Of a DNA stretch of 44,287 bases, positions 31,533 to 39,711 are shown in pieces. The stretch spans positions 1 to 44,287 of the IMG/VR virus record IMGVR_UViG_3300036785_000582. One strand, 5' to 3'. Source of the DNA: a virus. Made by a program: the position numbers and the translations under genes. The notes beneath the pieces were generated by a model. It was not told the DNA's origin, did no database searches, and saw nothing but the letters and a program-made list of their open reading frames with translations. Positions within the stretch are counted from its first letter, which is position 1. Each line of letters starts with the position of its first letter.

Positions 31533-32292
31533 AAAGCATCACGACAAGGGCGACCCCCGTCCATGGACCGAGGACCCCATACTCTCCACGTACAGGTTCT
31601 GTAACGTACACCGCGAAGATGACAAGGTCACCAAGTGGATCGCCAATCACTGGCGCGGCCCGCACGCCGAGGACGAAGACCTGTGGTTCGCCATGCTGGT
31701 CGCCCGGCTCACAAATCTCCCTACGACGATGACGGCCATCGGCTACCCGGTGCCGTTCACAGCCGAGTTGGTGCGCGGGCGCATGAAACGATTGCGGGAG
31801 ATGGGCGGCCGCGTGTTCAACCCAGCCTACCTCATAGGCACGCAAGGTACAGCAGGGGATAAGGTTGACTTTCTGGTCGACGTGGTATGGGCGAAGATGT
31901 GGGCGGCGCGCCGGGTCATTCGCCCCAGGATGGACGACAAGCTGCAAGACTTCGCTGACCGCCTGCTCCCATTCTTTGGCATGGGCACGTTCATCGTGGG
32001 CCAAATCATCGCCGATGTCAAATACGTTCTGCCCTTGCGCGCCGCCGCCGATTGGCGTAGTTTCGCCCTGTCGGGGCCGGGCTCGCGGCGCGGGTTGAAC
32101 CGCGTGATGGGCCGACCCCCCGCCACCGCATGGAAGGAAGACGTATGGCGTCGCGAGTTGGCGGCGCTGCATCGTAGCATCATACATGAGATGCACGCAC
32201 AGGACTTACAGAATTGCCTGTGCGAGTTTGACAAATACCAGCGTGTTCTTACAGGGGAGGGCACGCCGAAGCAGTTTTATAGGAGGGAATAA
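31480..32292 (+). CDS. 5-hmdU DNA kinase helical-domain (HMUDK_hel) protein
   Basis: 270 residues. FIREREKIRKHH (10-21), PWTEDPIL (28-35) and YRFCNVHREDDKVTKWI (38-54) are the signature of the helical domain associated with 5-hydroxymethyl-dU DNA kinases and related thymine-hypermodification proteins; later FFGMGTFIVGQIIADVKY and GPGSRRGLNRVMG support the match. No P-loop is present, so it probably works with the preceding P-loop kinase as a split enzyme, or is the base-recognition subunit. Its start lies inside the kinase gene, in a different frame. Confidence 0.75.
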   Translation: MLLVKELNAFIREREKIRKHHDKGDPRPWTEDPILSTYRFCNVHREDDKVTKWIANHWRGPHAEDEDLWFAMLVARLTNLPTTMTAIGYPVPFTAELVRGRMKRLREMGGRVFNPAYLIGTQGTAGDKVDFLVDVVWAKMWAARRVIRPRMDDKLQDFADRLLPFFGMGTFIVGQIIADVKYVLPLRAAADWRSFALSGPGSRRGLNRVMGRPPATAWKEDVWRRELAALHRSIIHEMHAQDLQNCLCEFDKYQRVLTGEGTPKQFYRRE

Positions 32293-32373
32293 GTGTGGCG
32301 GAGCATCGTTAACGCTATCTGGGCGTTGGCTGCCTTGGTTCTATTGATCGTTGTTTGGAGGTATACTGAATGA
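32293..32373 (+). CDS. 26-residue single-span membrane peptide
   Basis: A GTG start (32293) sits 5 nt after AGGAGGG and directly after the previous stop; the frame ends in an ATGA overlap with the TS-homologue gene. The product, starting VWRSIVNAIWALAAL, is one hydrophobic helix followed by WRYTE. The perfect ribosome site and both junctions argue for translation. It may couple translation of the next gene, or act at the membrane. Confidence 0.5.
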   Translation: MWRSIVNAIWALAALVLLIVVWRYTE

Positions 32374-33407
32374 GAAACATCGTCGCTGTCAGCGTCAACG
32401 ACGCCCTGGCCGAGGGGCTGGAGCATCTGTATTACTCGGGGTACAAGGAGGAGAGCCGCAACGGTCCTGTCCTTGTATCGGCCGAGCCCGTGTGCACGAC
32501 CTACCAATATCCGCAGAAGCGGGTGCTAATGAGCCCGATGCGCGACGCCAACCCGTTCTTTCATCTTATGGAGAGTCTGTGGATGCTGGCCGGTCGGTGC
32601 GACGTGGCCTGGATTTCACAGTACAACCAGCGGATCGCGTCGTACAGCGACGACGGTAAGTCGTTCCACGGAGCCTATGGCTACAGGTGGCGCAAGCACT
32701 TCGCCTATGACCAAATTGCTACCGTCATATGGGCGTTGAAGAAAGATCGCAACACCCGGCGGGCAGTGCTGGCCATGTGGGACGGCGCGCCCAACGTGGA
32801 CCTAGGCAGAGACAGCAAGGACATCCCATGTAACACTCACGCGTACTTCGACACCCTCGGCGGGGGCCTCAACATGACGGTGATGTGCCGGTCCAACGAC
32901 ATGTGGTGGGGCGCGCACGGAGCCAACGCCGTGCACTTCAGCTTCCTACTTGAGTACATGAGCGCCATGACCGGCCTGCCGATGGGTCATCTTCGTCAGT
33001 TCTCGAATAACTACCACCTGTATCTCGACGTGGTAGACACGCGCAAGCTGCCCGAGATCGCCGCCGATGTCATACATCACGATCCTTACACCGAGGGACT
33101 GGGCGGTTCGCGCTTTCACCAGAGGCGGGTGCTGCACCCCGGCCCAGCCTGGGTGTCCTTGGTCAACGACCCTGAAACCTTCCCTGTCGACTTGGCGGTG
33201 TTCATGGAAGAGCCAACCACCACGGACGTGTTCGAGAACAACCCGTTCTTCACCAAGGTCGCCGGGCCGATGGCGCGGGCATGGGCCGCCCATAAGGCCA
33301 AGGACTATGGACAGGCCCAGAACATGGTCGACTTGATTGTCTCCCAGGACTGGCGTAAAGCCTGTGGTGAGTGGATACAACGCCGGAGGGGACATGTCGC
33401 TGGATAA
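32370..33407 (+). CDS. Thymidylate synthase homologue, probable dUMP hydroxymethylase
   Basis: 345 residues. The catalytic cysteine is in DIPCNTHAYFD (C154), followed by NMTVMCRSNDMWWGAHGANAVHFS (dUMP-binding region, with R and N residues) and NNYHLYLD. RVLMSPMRDANPFFHLMESLWMLAGR is the typical N-terminal motif of phage TS/hydroxymethylase enzymes. These enzymes transfer a one-carbon unit from methylene-tetrahydrofolate to dUMP, giving dTMP or 5-hydroxymethyl-dUMP. Next to transferase and HMUDK genes, the hydroxymethylase activity is the more likely; sequence reading alone cannot exclude ordinary TS. Confidence 0.85.
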   Translation: MRNIVAVSVNDALAEGLEHLYYSGYKEESRNGPVLVSAEPVCTTYQYPQKRVLMSPMRDANPFFHLMESLWMLAGRCDVAWISQYNQRIASYSDDGKSFHGAYGYRWRKHFAYDQIATVIWALKKDRNTRRAVLAMWDGAPNVDLGRDSKDIPCNTHAYFDTLGGGLNMTVMCRSNDMWWGAHGANAVHFSFLLEYMSAMTGLPMGHLRQFSNNYHLYLDVVDTRKLPEIAADVIHHDPYTEGLGGSRFHQRRVLHPGPAWVSLVNDPETFPVDLAVFMEEPTTTDVFENNPFFTKVAGPMARAWAAHKAKDYGQAQNMVDLIVSQDWRKACGEWIQRRRGHVAG

Positions 33408-33921
33408 CAAACTGGACTTTATAGTGGCGGCCGGAGGCACCAAGCGTTATCACACATGGCCGCCGACCATCAAGACGCAAACCGTGGCCGAGCATTCCTG
33501 GCGCGTGGCCATGCTGGTCAATCTTGTCGGCCCATCGTTCGGCATGATGATCATGGGTGCGCTGGAACACGACATGGCCGAGTGCAAGGTGGGGGACCTG
33601 CCCGCGCCCGGCAAGCGCCAGCCGGGGTTCGACCGCGCCGGGTGGAACGCCATGGAGCATAGTGTCTTAGAACAGAACGGCTACGGCATCGCCACCAATC
33701 TTCTAAGCACTGAAGAACGGCGCATCGTCAAACTGTGTGACAACTGCGAGGGCGCTCTCTTTTGCATAGATGAGCGCATGCTAGGAAACCTGCGCATCTA
33801 CGAAGTGTTCGCCAACTTCAGGTCATATATTCCTGAAGTGTTGAATCCCAACCACATCCTCGAAGTCGAGCTTGTGGCCTACATCGATAGAAAATGGAGT
33901 GAAGCCAATGTCAGCAAATGA
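33394..33921 (+). CDS. HD-domain 5'-deoxynucleotidase, YfbR-like
   Basis: 175 residues from the ATG at 33394, preceded by GGAGGGG (14-nt overlap with the TS homologue). TVAEHSWRVAML (H34), then ALEHDMAE (H59, D60), and a KLCDNCEGALFC helix follow the YfbR/HD_3 pattern of enzymes that remove phosphate from deoxynucleoside monophosphates. Next to a dUMP-modifying enzyme, it may hydrolyse dTMP or dNMPs to favour the modified pool; that is inference. Confidence 0.8.
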   Translation: MSLDNKLDFIVAAGGTKRYHTWPPTIKTQTVAEHSWRVAMLVNLVGPSFGMMIMGALEHDMAECKVGDLPAPGKRQPGFDRAGWNAMEHSVLEQNGYGIATNLLSTEERRIVKLCDNCEGALFCIDERMLGNLRIYEVFANFRSYIPEVLNPNHILEVELVAYIDRKWSEANVSK

Positions 33922-34183
33922 TCATCAGGTCGGTGGCGACCACTATAAGGAAGTTCAATGGGCGGGCGAGTCCATCGAGCCTTGGGACGTTGTGCACATC
34001 TTCGGCCTGGGCTATCTCGACGGCAACGCCGTGCGGTATCTCCTGCGCTGGCGACGCAAGGGCAAGAGCGGCGTCATAGACTTGGCCAAGGCCGCTCACT
34101 ACATCGAGAAGCTTATCGAACAAGAGCGCGACAACGCCGAGATAAAAGAAGGTGCGCAGCGCCCGGCGCACGGCGAGGACTAA
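33908..34183 (+). CDS. DUF3310 protein
   Basis: 91 residues from the ATG at 33908 (GGAG upstream; 14-nt overlap). VGGDHYKEVQWAGES, PWDVVHIFGLGYLDGNAVRYL, LRWRRKGK and DLAKAAHYIEKLI are the complete DUF3310 signature, a small protein common in phage nucleotide-metabolism regions. It is the last gene of the rightward operon. Confidence 0.88.
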   Translation: MSANDHQVGGDHYKEVQWAGESIEPWDVVHIFGLGYLDGNAVRYLLRWRRKGKSGVIDLAKAAHYIEKLIEQERDNAEIKEGAQRPAHGED

Positions 34184-34214
34184 ACGAGCGTTGCCATAAC
34201 GAAGCCCCTCGGGC

Positions 34215-34325
34215 GGGGGTCGGTGGGGCTACCCTACCGCCCCCAGGCCCCGCGCCCGCCCAGGCCCGGCCCTGGCCCCGGCGCTGCGGCCCCTGGCAGC
34301 GGGGCGAGCCCCCCAACCGACCCCC
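34215..34325. terminator. G+C-rich inverted repeat between converging operons
   Basis: 34215-34230 (GGGGGTCGGTGGGGCT) is nearly the reverse complement of 34307-34325, with a 3-nt bulge. It lies between the rightward operon end (34183) and the leftward end (34341). It may act as a bidirectional terminator, although no strong T-run is seen. Confidence 0.45.
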
Positions 34326-34340
34326 ATAACAAGCCTAGCC

Positions 34341-34505
34341 TCAAAACTTGCCGAACAGATGCCCTAGGAAGGCGATCAGGCACAGCAGGGACAAGAGCCC
34401 GTAGCCGACCCGCTGGCCGCTCCAGGGACCTGGCGGCCCATACCAGCCGAAGCCGCTGTAAACGAGAAGCACGAACAAGACAAACGTCATCAGGTCGAGG
34501 GTCAC
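34341..34505 (-). CDS. Small membrane protein
   Basis: 54 residues from the GTG at 34505, chosen because AGGGAGA lies 8 nt upstream. Two hydrophobic helices (MTFVLFVLLVYSGFG and YGLLSLLCLIAFLGHLF) flank a polar, aromatic loop (WYGPPGPWSGQR). The layout recalls DUF3309-like small membrane proteins. As the last gene of the virion operon it is a candidate holin, but no endolysin is adjacent. Confidence 0.55.
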   Translation of the reverse strand: MTLDLMTFVLFVLLVYSGFGWYGPPGPWSGQRVGYGLLSLLCLIAFLGHLFGKF

Positions 34506-34516
34506 GATGTTCTCCC

Positions 34517-35344
34517 TTACAAGCATATCATCACATTTACGCTGACGTTCTTGGCCCTGGTCTCGGCCCCGAACCGGGGCGTGCCGTTGGTGCCGTCGGT
34601 TGTGATCTTAGTAACAGACTGCTGCGGCGGCGGTCCGGCGTTCTGGGCCGTGTAGCCGGTGCCGGTGCCGGGGCAATCCGCTGCGGTTGTTCCGTAGATG
34701 CTGCCTGCGGCGTTGTTCGCGCCCACGCCGGAGCGAACCGCGAACCCCTGCATCTCGTCGCCCTGGAGCGAACCAAGGGAACGGTTGTAGTCAATCTGAT
34801 TGGAGGGGTCGAACACTCGTAGGAACTGACCCTGCGCGTTGGGGACGGCCAGCGACCGATTGGCGCTCCAGTCGGCGATGGCGGTCGAGCCGCGCGACAC
34901 GGCGGTCGATCCACTGTACACCTGGAGAGAAGGGCAGTTCTGCCACAGCAGCGTGAATAGGTTCTGCGTAGAGTTGTCGGCAAAGCCGCTCGCGCCAGAT
35001 GAGGCGTTGCCGATGCTGTTCCCGTTGAGCATCACCCAGCCGGTCGGCGCGGTCACGGCGTAGGTCGTCTTGACATCGCCGGTCTGGAAGTAAGCGTTGG
35101 GATTTAACCCCGTGGGAATATTCAGCACCTTCTGCCACGCCGTCACATTCGCACCCGAGATGTTACTGGCGTCGATGGCGGCGACCATCGTGGAGTTGTC
35201 GAACTCGCTGAAAATCGCCGCCATGATGGTGCGGATAGAGTCATTAAGCTGCGCAGGGCTCATGCCCTCATACATGGGTATCCCAGGCTGGTTGGCATTC
35301 TCGTCGGGGTTGGCCGACCACTGGTCAATCGTGGCAAAAGTCAT
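34517..35344 (-). CDS. Tail collar-domain fibre protein
   Basis: 275 residues. An N-terminal attachment region (SPAQLNDSIRTIMAAI, about 29-44) is followed by a collar-type domain: GDVKTTYAVTAPTGWVMLNG (about 88-107), NLFTLLWQNCPSLQVY, and C-terminal RAKNVSVNVMICL. Such proteins are receptor-binding tips or short fibres. It begins in an ATGA overlap with the preceding internal-virion-protein gene. Confidence 0.72.
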   Translation of the reverse strand: MTFATIDQWSANPDENANQPGIPMYEGMSPAQLNDSIRTIMAAIFSEFDNSTMVAAIDASNISGANVTAWQKVLNIPTGLNPNAYFQTGDVKTTYAVTAPTGWVMLNGNSIGNASSGASGFADNSTQNLFTLLWQNCPSLQVYSGSTAVSRGSTAIADWSANRSLAVPNAQGQFLRVFDPSNQIDYNRSLGSLQGDEMQGFAVRSGVGANNAAGSIYGTTAADCPGTGTGYTAQNAGPPPQQSVTKITTDGTNGTPRFGAETRAKNVSVNVMICL

Positions 35345-37173
35345 TGGTACACTTCCTGCGTGGGAGCGGCGAGTTCTGCGGGCGTAGCGGGTTGGGCGCT
35401 GGTGACGCTGACACCGCCGTCGTGCGGCGGCTGGTTCTGCACCGCCGTGACGTCCAGCGATGCCTGAGTGGCGAGCTTCTGGGCGAGCGCCGTGGCGGGG
35501 GCGGTCTCGCCACCCTTGGCCAGAGCGTCGATGGCTTTCATGGTGACACTCAAGTCCTGCGACGTCAGCACCGGCACGGCGGCAGCGGCTTGATTGGCCC
35601 GCGCACCCGCCATCGCCACGTTGGCGGCGCTGCGCGCTACCCCTAGAGGATGAAACAAGTTCAAGTTCAAATCCGGCTTTGGCGGCGGCGTCAAATTCTC
35701 GGGTATGGGCGAACTTGGTATGACAGGCTTCTGAGCCTTAAGCTGGTCAAGAATGTTCCCGTGCGCGGCCAGCGCATCGGCGTCGGCCGCGCGGGCATCG
35801 ACGAGATCGCCGTAGTCTGGTATGCCCGCTTCTTTCGCGTCTATCTTAAGCTGTGCGCCATGCTTGTCAGCCAACGCCTGCGCTTCGTCCTTAGCCGGGC
35901 CTGGGGGCATCTTTGCCGCCCGCGCTTGCAGAGCTTGGTTAAGCTGATCATGCTGCGCCAAGGTCAAGGGATCGTCGGGCAACTGGTGATGCGGCATGCC
36001 TTTTGGCGGTGTCCCATACGCCCTGGCCACGTCATAGGCATCGGTCGCCTGCTGACGTATCGGCCCGAGAAGCTTCTGAGCAGGTTGATTATCTGTCAGC
36101 GCATGTGAGTAAGTATCAGTGGGTATCGGTGTGTTGAGCGGCTTACCCTTGTTATTTACCAGAATACCCTTCGGACTAGCCGTGGGCGTCGGCGCGGGCG
36201 GAGGTGTCGGCGGAGCCGCCGCAGCCGCCGCTCGGTCTGCATAAGCCTGACGCGCATCGCGCACCGCCGCCGCGCCCTTGGTTGTTCCCATCGCTGCGCC
36301 GAACACTTTCTTTACAGCAGCGGGATCAAACACGTCAGCAAGAGTGGTGCCCGGCGTCGCCAGCTTCGCCTTCAGCGCCGCGACGTCCGCGGGGTTCTTC
36401 AAATTAAACCCGGTGCGCTGCGCCACGGTCTTAATGGGTGTTGACGACCGAGGGTCTACTTGTGTCTTGACGCCCTCTACCGCAGGAGCAGCCCCACCTA
36501 GATCGCGGTATATCTGCCCCAGCTTCGGCGAGAAACGCTCGGCCACCGTGCCGATGGACTTATCGAGGGCGTCGGCGATCTTCTCACCAACCGTGTAGGT
36601 CGCACCCCCAAGTAGGAAAGGTGCGATGGGATTGCCGACCTTCCCCTCATTGCCGACGTTCTGCAGAGTTTCGTAACCCGCCGCCTGCGTCCCAGCGTTT
36701 ATGAATTTCTTAACTGCCGTCTTTATGCTGGGGGTCAAGGCTTCTAGTTCAGGGGCCAACCGTGACATACCCTCGACATAGGACTTCGCCGGACCCATGG
36801 ACGATCCCAGCGCCACACCGCCCACCGTGCCCGCCGACGCCCACCACGGATGCGCCCGATTATTTATCTCTTCTTGCTCCTTGACTTGCTTCATGCCTTC
36901 GCTGAACGATGGCGCTTTGCCGGTCCCCCAGCGTTCTGCACCCTCGGCGGCGTTAGACAGCCCAAAGTCATACTCGTTCATGAGACGTTTGAGCGCAGTA
37001 ACGGGGCCAGACTCTGCCGTAGGCTTAGGGGGCTCCTCCGGTGGCTTGGGCTCGCTGGCGGCGACCTTGGCGCTGATCGCCCGGTTTATGTCATCGTCGG
37101 TCGCGCCCGCAGGCACAGTTACAGTGTCCCGCCGACCCTTGTTACTATAGACTATGGTCCTGGGCTCAGGCAT
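35341..37173 (-). CDS. Large putative internal virion (ejection) protein
   Basis: 610 residues from the ATG at 37173. N-terminal MPEPRTIVYSNKGRRDTVTVP is followed by an amphipathic Gly/Ala-rich region (ASAGTVGGVALGSSMG, about 125-140), a second such segment (FLLGGATYTVGEKIADAL), and long Ala/Pro/Lys-rich helical stretches with a DQLNQALQARAAKM coiled coil. Size, lack of enzyme motifs and place after the tail genes fit proteins packaged in the head and ejected ahead of DNA. No homologue named with confidence. Confidence 0.6.
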   Translation of the reverse strand: MPEPRTIVYSNKGRRDTVTVPAGATDDDINRAISAKVAASEPKPPEEPPKPTAESGPVTALKRLMNEYDFGLSNAAEGAERWGTGKAPSFSEGMKQVKEQEEINNRAHPWWASAGTVGGVALGSSMGPAKSYVEGMSRLAPELEALTPSIKTAVKKFINAGTQAAGYETLQNVGNEGKVGNPIAPFLLGGATYTVGEKIADALDKSIGTVAERFSPKLGQIYRDLGGAAPAVEGVKTQVDPRSSTPIKTVAQRTGFNLKNPADVAALKAKLATPGTTLADVFDPAAVKKVFGAAMGTTKGAAAVRDARQAYADRAAAAAAPPTPPPAPTPTASPKGILVNNKGKPLNTPIPTDTYSHALTDNQPAQKLLGPIRQQATDAYDVARAYGTPPKGMPHHQLPDDPLTLAQHDQLNQALQARAAKMPPGPAKDEAQALADKHGAQLKIDAKEAGIPDYGDLVDARAADADALAAHGNILDQLKAQKPVIPSSPIPENLTPPPKPDLNLNLFHPLGVARSAANVAMAGARANQAAAAVPVLTSQDLSVTMKAIDALAKGGETAPATALAQKLATQASLDVTAVQNQPPHDGGVSVTSAQPATPAELAAPTQEVYQ

Positions 37174-38209
37174 TGGCGGGCACTCCCAGCAACGTCCGCA
37201 GCGCATTGGGCGGAGCCACGTCGTTCTGCGCCTGCGGCACCTGGAACGCGCCCGCCGCCCCCGTTGGCGCGGGCAACGGCGTGAGCCCACCGGCTGGCGT
37301 CGGCGGCGCTATGGGAGGATTGACCGTAGGCGCGGGAGTGGGGACATCAGGCCCAGGCGCGGCCTGGGCAGCGTGATGCGCGGCGATGACAGCGTGCGCG
37401 GCGGCGACGTGCGGTGGCAGAACCGCAGGCGCGGCAGCGGGCGCAGGCGTAGCGGGGGCCTTGATATATCCGTGAGACTTAGCTATAGTATCAAGGTCTC
37501 CTTCTATTTTAACGCCAGGAGGTAGCGCCGACGTTGTCGTGCCCATGCCCGGCTTCCACCTAGGAACTGTGAGAGGCAGCGGCTTGTCGTTCAATATGGC
37601 ATCTCTCTGGGCCACAGCCAGCAGACTACCTTGAGCTAGAGAACTTATATATTGCTGATTAACGGCGTCGCTGTTATATCCAGAAGGGGACATGCCCGCT
37701 TTTATCTGCGCAGCTTCAGTTCTGTTGCCCCCACGCGGCAGCACCGACAAGGCGGTGATGGTGCCCTCGGCTCCATTAAGCCTGCTGAATGCATCCACTT
37801 GCTCTTTTGTACGTGCATGAAGTAGGTCCTCAGCCCCGCCAATAAGAGTCTTTCCAAAGTTCCCCATTGACTCTGTGACACCATGATTTTCGTGACTTGG
37901 AGCGTCTGGAACACCGTAGCCGAAAAGCCTTGCTTCGTTAGGAGTCTTAAATCCTAAAAAACTGCTGTCCCGACTTGTGCGGTCAGCCCAATCGAGAACC
38001 TGAGGCGCGACGGCGGCTTTCGCCAAAATGCCGCCCACTACCGAAGTCTTGCCGAGCTTCTCAAGCATCGTATCGTACTTCTCGGCATATTCAGGATTTG
38101 AAATTCTAAAATTAGCCTCTTCTTTTTGGCTCATGGCCCGCCAACCCGTTTTCGGGTCGTGGATTATCAGTGTGCCGTCTTTAGGGTTAAATCCAGTTTT
38201 TTGGGGCAT
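37166..38209 (-). CDS. Putative internal virion protein
   Basis: 347 residues. The N-terminus (MPQKTGFNPKDGTLIIHDPKTGWRAMS) is folded and polar, followed by helices (EEANFRISNPEYAEKYDTMLEKLG) and a C-terminal third that is almost wholly Ala/Pro/His (about 250-340), probably disordered. It overlaps the next gene by 8 nt. Position among similar low-complexity proteins suggests an ejected virion protein; function unknown. Confidence 0.6.
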   Translation of the reverse strand: MPQKTGFNPKDGTLIIHDPKTGWRAMSQKEEANFRISNPEYAEKYDTMLEKLGKTSVVGGILAKAAVAPQVLDWADRTSRDSSFLGFKTPNEARLFGYGVPDAPSHENHGVTESMGNFGKTLIGGAEDLLHARTKEQVDAFSRLNGAEGTITALSVLPRGGNRTEAAQIKAGMSPSGYNSDAVNQQYISSLAQGSLLAVAQRDAILNDKPLPLTVPRWKPGMGTTTSALPPGVKIEGDLDTIAKSHGYIKAPATPAPAAAPAVLPPHVAAAHAVIAAHHAAQAAPGPDVPTPAPTVNPPIAPPTPAGGLTPLPAPTGAAGAFQVPQAQNDVAPPNALRTLLGVPANA

Positions 38210-38218
38210 TTCTATATC

Positions 38219-39220
38219 CTACGGTATGTCTGGACCGGGTTCAAAACTCGTCGGGAGTTTACCGCCTCTGCCCGCCATCGCAGCCGCCGTTGCTGCGGCA
38301 CGGAGCTGTGCTTTCTTCATCTCCCACTCGCCCTTTTCGTCGATGTCTGTTTTTTGATTTTCTTGCCCTTGCATGCTGGTCGCCACGCCACGCTGGGAAT
38401 CCATGGCTATGTCCCTTTGGTTCTCCGCTGCTTTAACGGCGGCTTTGGCGCGCATGATAGCCAAGGGATCTTTGCCCTTTTGAGCAGTCATTAAAGTTTC
38501 GTTCGCTGTTTCTAGATGATCGTTGGCCTGATTAAGAAGATCACTGGCCACACTGAGCATCGTCGGCGTATAGTGCTTGACCGTTATACTGCCATCGGGA
38601 TTTACCGTGCTGATATTATCCTTCTCATCCACGAAATCAGTCGGCCCCAAACTACTGATTACCTTTTGTTTCCTAACAGCGTCAACATTCTTAACAGCCG
38701 CGTCGGCACGCTCCATCGCTTCTTTACCGCCCAACTCGCCTGTCTCGGCCTTCGTCTTACCGACCAAAGCTTCTGCCTGCTGCGTATTCGCTACTTGCTG
38801 ACGATAAGCAAGATTAGCTTCCGCCAACTTATATCCATAGGCGCGGTGAGCATTACTCGCGCCCCAGATGCTATTACTCAGCACGCTGCCCCAGAAACTG
38901 TTGGGATTTTGTGTGAAGAAGTCATGCGCGGCCCCCATGACGCCGCGCCCCGGCTGAAGCGGTGGAGCGGGACCGCCCGCCACGGGCGCGGCTGCGGCTG
39001 GCGCTTGCACCGCGCCCACCTGTGCGCCGTTGACCGGCGACGCCGCGCCGACCGCCGCCGCCGGTCCATTGGGAAGGACCTGCGGCGTCCCGCCGAGCGC
39101 GGCGCTGGTCGCGAATGGACCCACCACGGGAGCCACCTGGGCGGGCGTCTGGGTCGGCTGTCCTGGTAGCGGCTGCGTCGCGCCGCTCATGTTATTGATC
39201 ACGTCTTGCAAGATGCCCAT
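38219..39220 (-). CDS. Putative internal virion protein with coiled coil
   Basis: 333 residues from the ATG at 39220, 1 nt after the upstream stop; a longer TTG start (39259) has no ribosome site. An Ala/Pro/Gly-rich N-terminus with FATSAALGGTPQVLPNG (about 38-54) is followed by a helical region (SNAHRAYGYKLAEANLAYRQ) and a long coiled coil (NDHLETANETLMTAQKGK onward). The GGTPQV box also occurs in the adjacent gene at 39222-39710. Likely virion protein. Confidence 0.6.
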   Translation of the reverse strand: MGILQDVINNMSGATQPLPGQPTQTPAQVAPVVGPFATSAALGGTPQVLPNGPAAAVGAASPVNGAQVGAVQAPAAAAPVAGGPAPPLQPGRGVMGAAHDFFTQNPNSFWGSVLSNSIWGASNAHRAYGYKLAEANLAYRQQVANTQQAEALVGKTKAETGELGGKEAMERADAAVKNVDAVRKQKVISSLGPTDFVDEKDNISTVNPDGSITVKHYTPTMLSVASDLLNQANDHLETANETLMTAQKGKDPLAIMRAKAAVKAAENQRDIAMDSQRGVATSMQGQENQKTDIDEKGEWEMKKAQLRAAATAAAMAGRGGKLPTSFEPGPDIP

Positions 39221-39221
39221 A

Positions 39222-39710
39222 TCAAGACCCTGTGGCGTAGGTGAGATTGGGGTTGTCAACGACGTTCGCGCCGGGGTTCGTCGCTTGGATTATCTGCTGT
39301 AGGATACTACTTGGTCCCGCCGCCGCCGTAGTCACACTGGCGGGCAGCGTCGGGCCGGTGCCGGGCGGGATAACCTGCGGTGTTCCACCCACAGCGGCAG
39401 GCGTGGCGAAGTTGGAAAATGGAGTAGGCGCTGATCCCGCTGCTGGCGTCATGGTCGGCGTGACTGGATTGCTGCTCCCTAGCGATGGGAACATAGAATT
39501 CGACAAGTCTGGCGTTGGCGAAATCACGCTGCTCTGGTTATACACCCCCTGCGCCGTGTTGGGACCACCAACCAGCGCACCCCCTGTCGAGAAAGGCATA
39601 AAGGAGTTCTTCGAACCGCCGATGGGCGCTGGCGCAGGCGACGTTCCCGTCGAGCCCGTCCCTGACGAATTACTGACAGCACCCAATATAGAATCTAATA
39701 TGTTGGCCAT
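39222..39710 (-). CDS. Putative virion protein sharing the GGTPQV box
   Basis: 162 residues from the ATG at 39710, 1 nt after the upstream stop. MANILDSILGAVSN begins a low-complexity Ser/Pro/Thr/Gly protein. FATPAAVGGTPQVIPPG (about 114-130) mirrors the box in the neighbouring gene, and a final helix SSILQQIIQATNPG recalls that neighbour's N-terminal ILQDVINNMSGA. The two genes appear to share duplicated segments. Confidence 0.6.
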   Translation of the reverse strand: MANILDSILGAVSNSSGTGSTGTSPAPAPIGGSKNSFMPFSTGGALVGGPNTAQGVYNQSSVISPTPDLSNSMFPSLGSSNPVTPTMTPAAGSAPTPFSNFATPAAVGGTPQVIPPGTGPTLPASVTTAAAGPSSILQQIIQATNPGANVVDNPNLTYATGS

Positions 39711-39711
39711 G

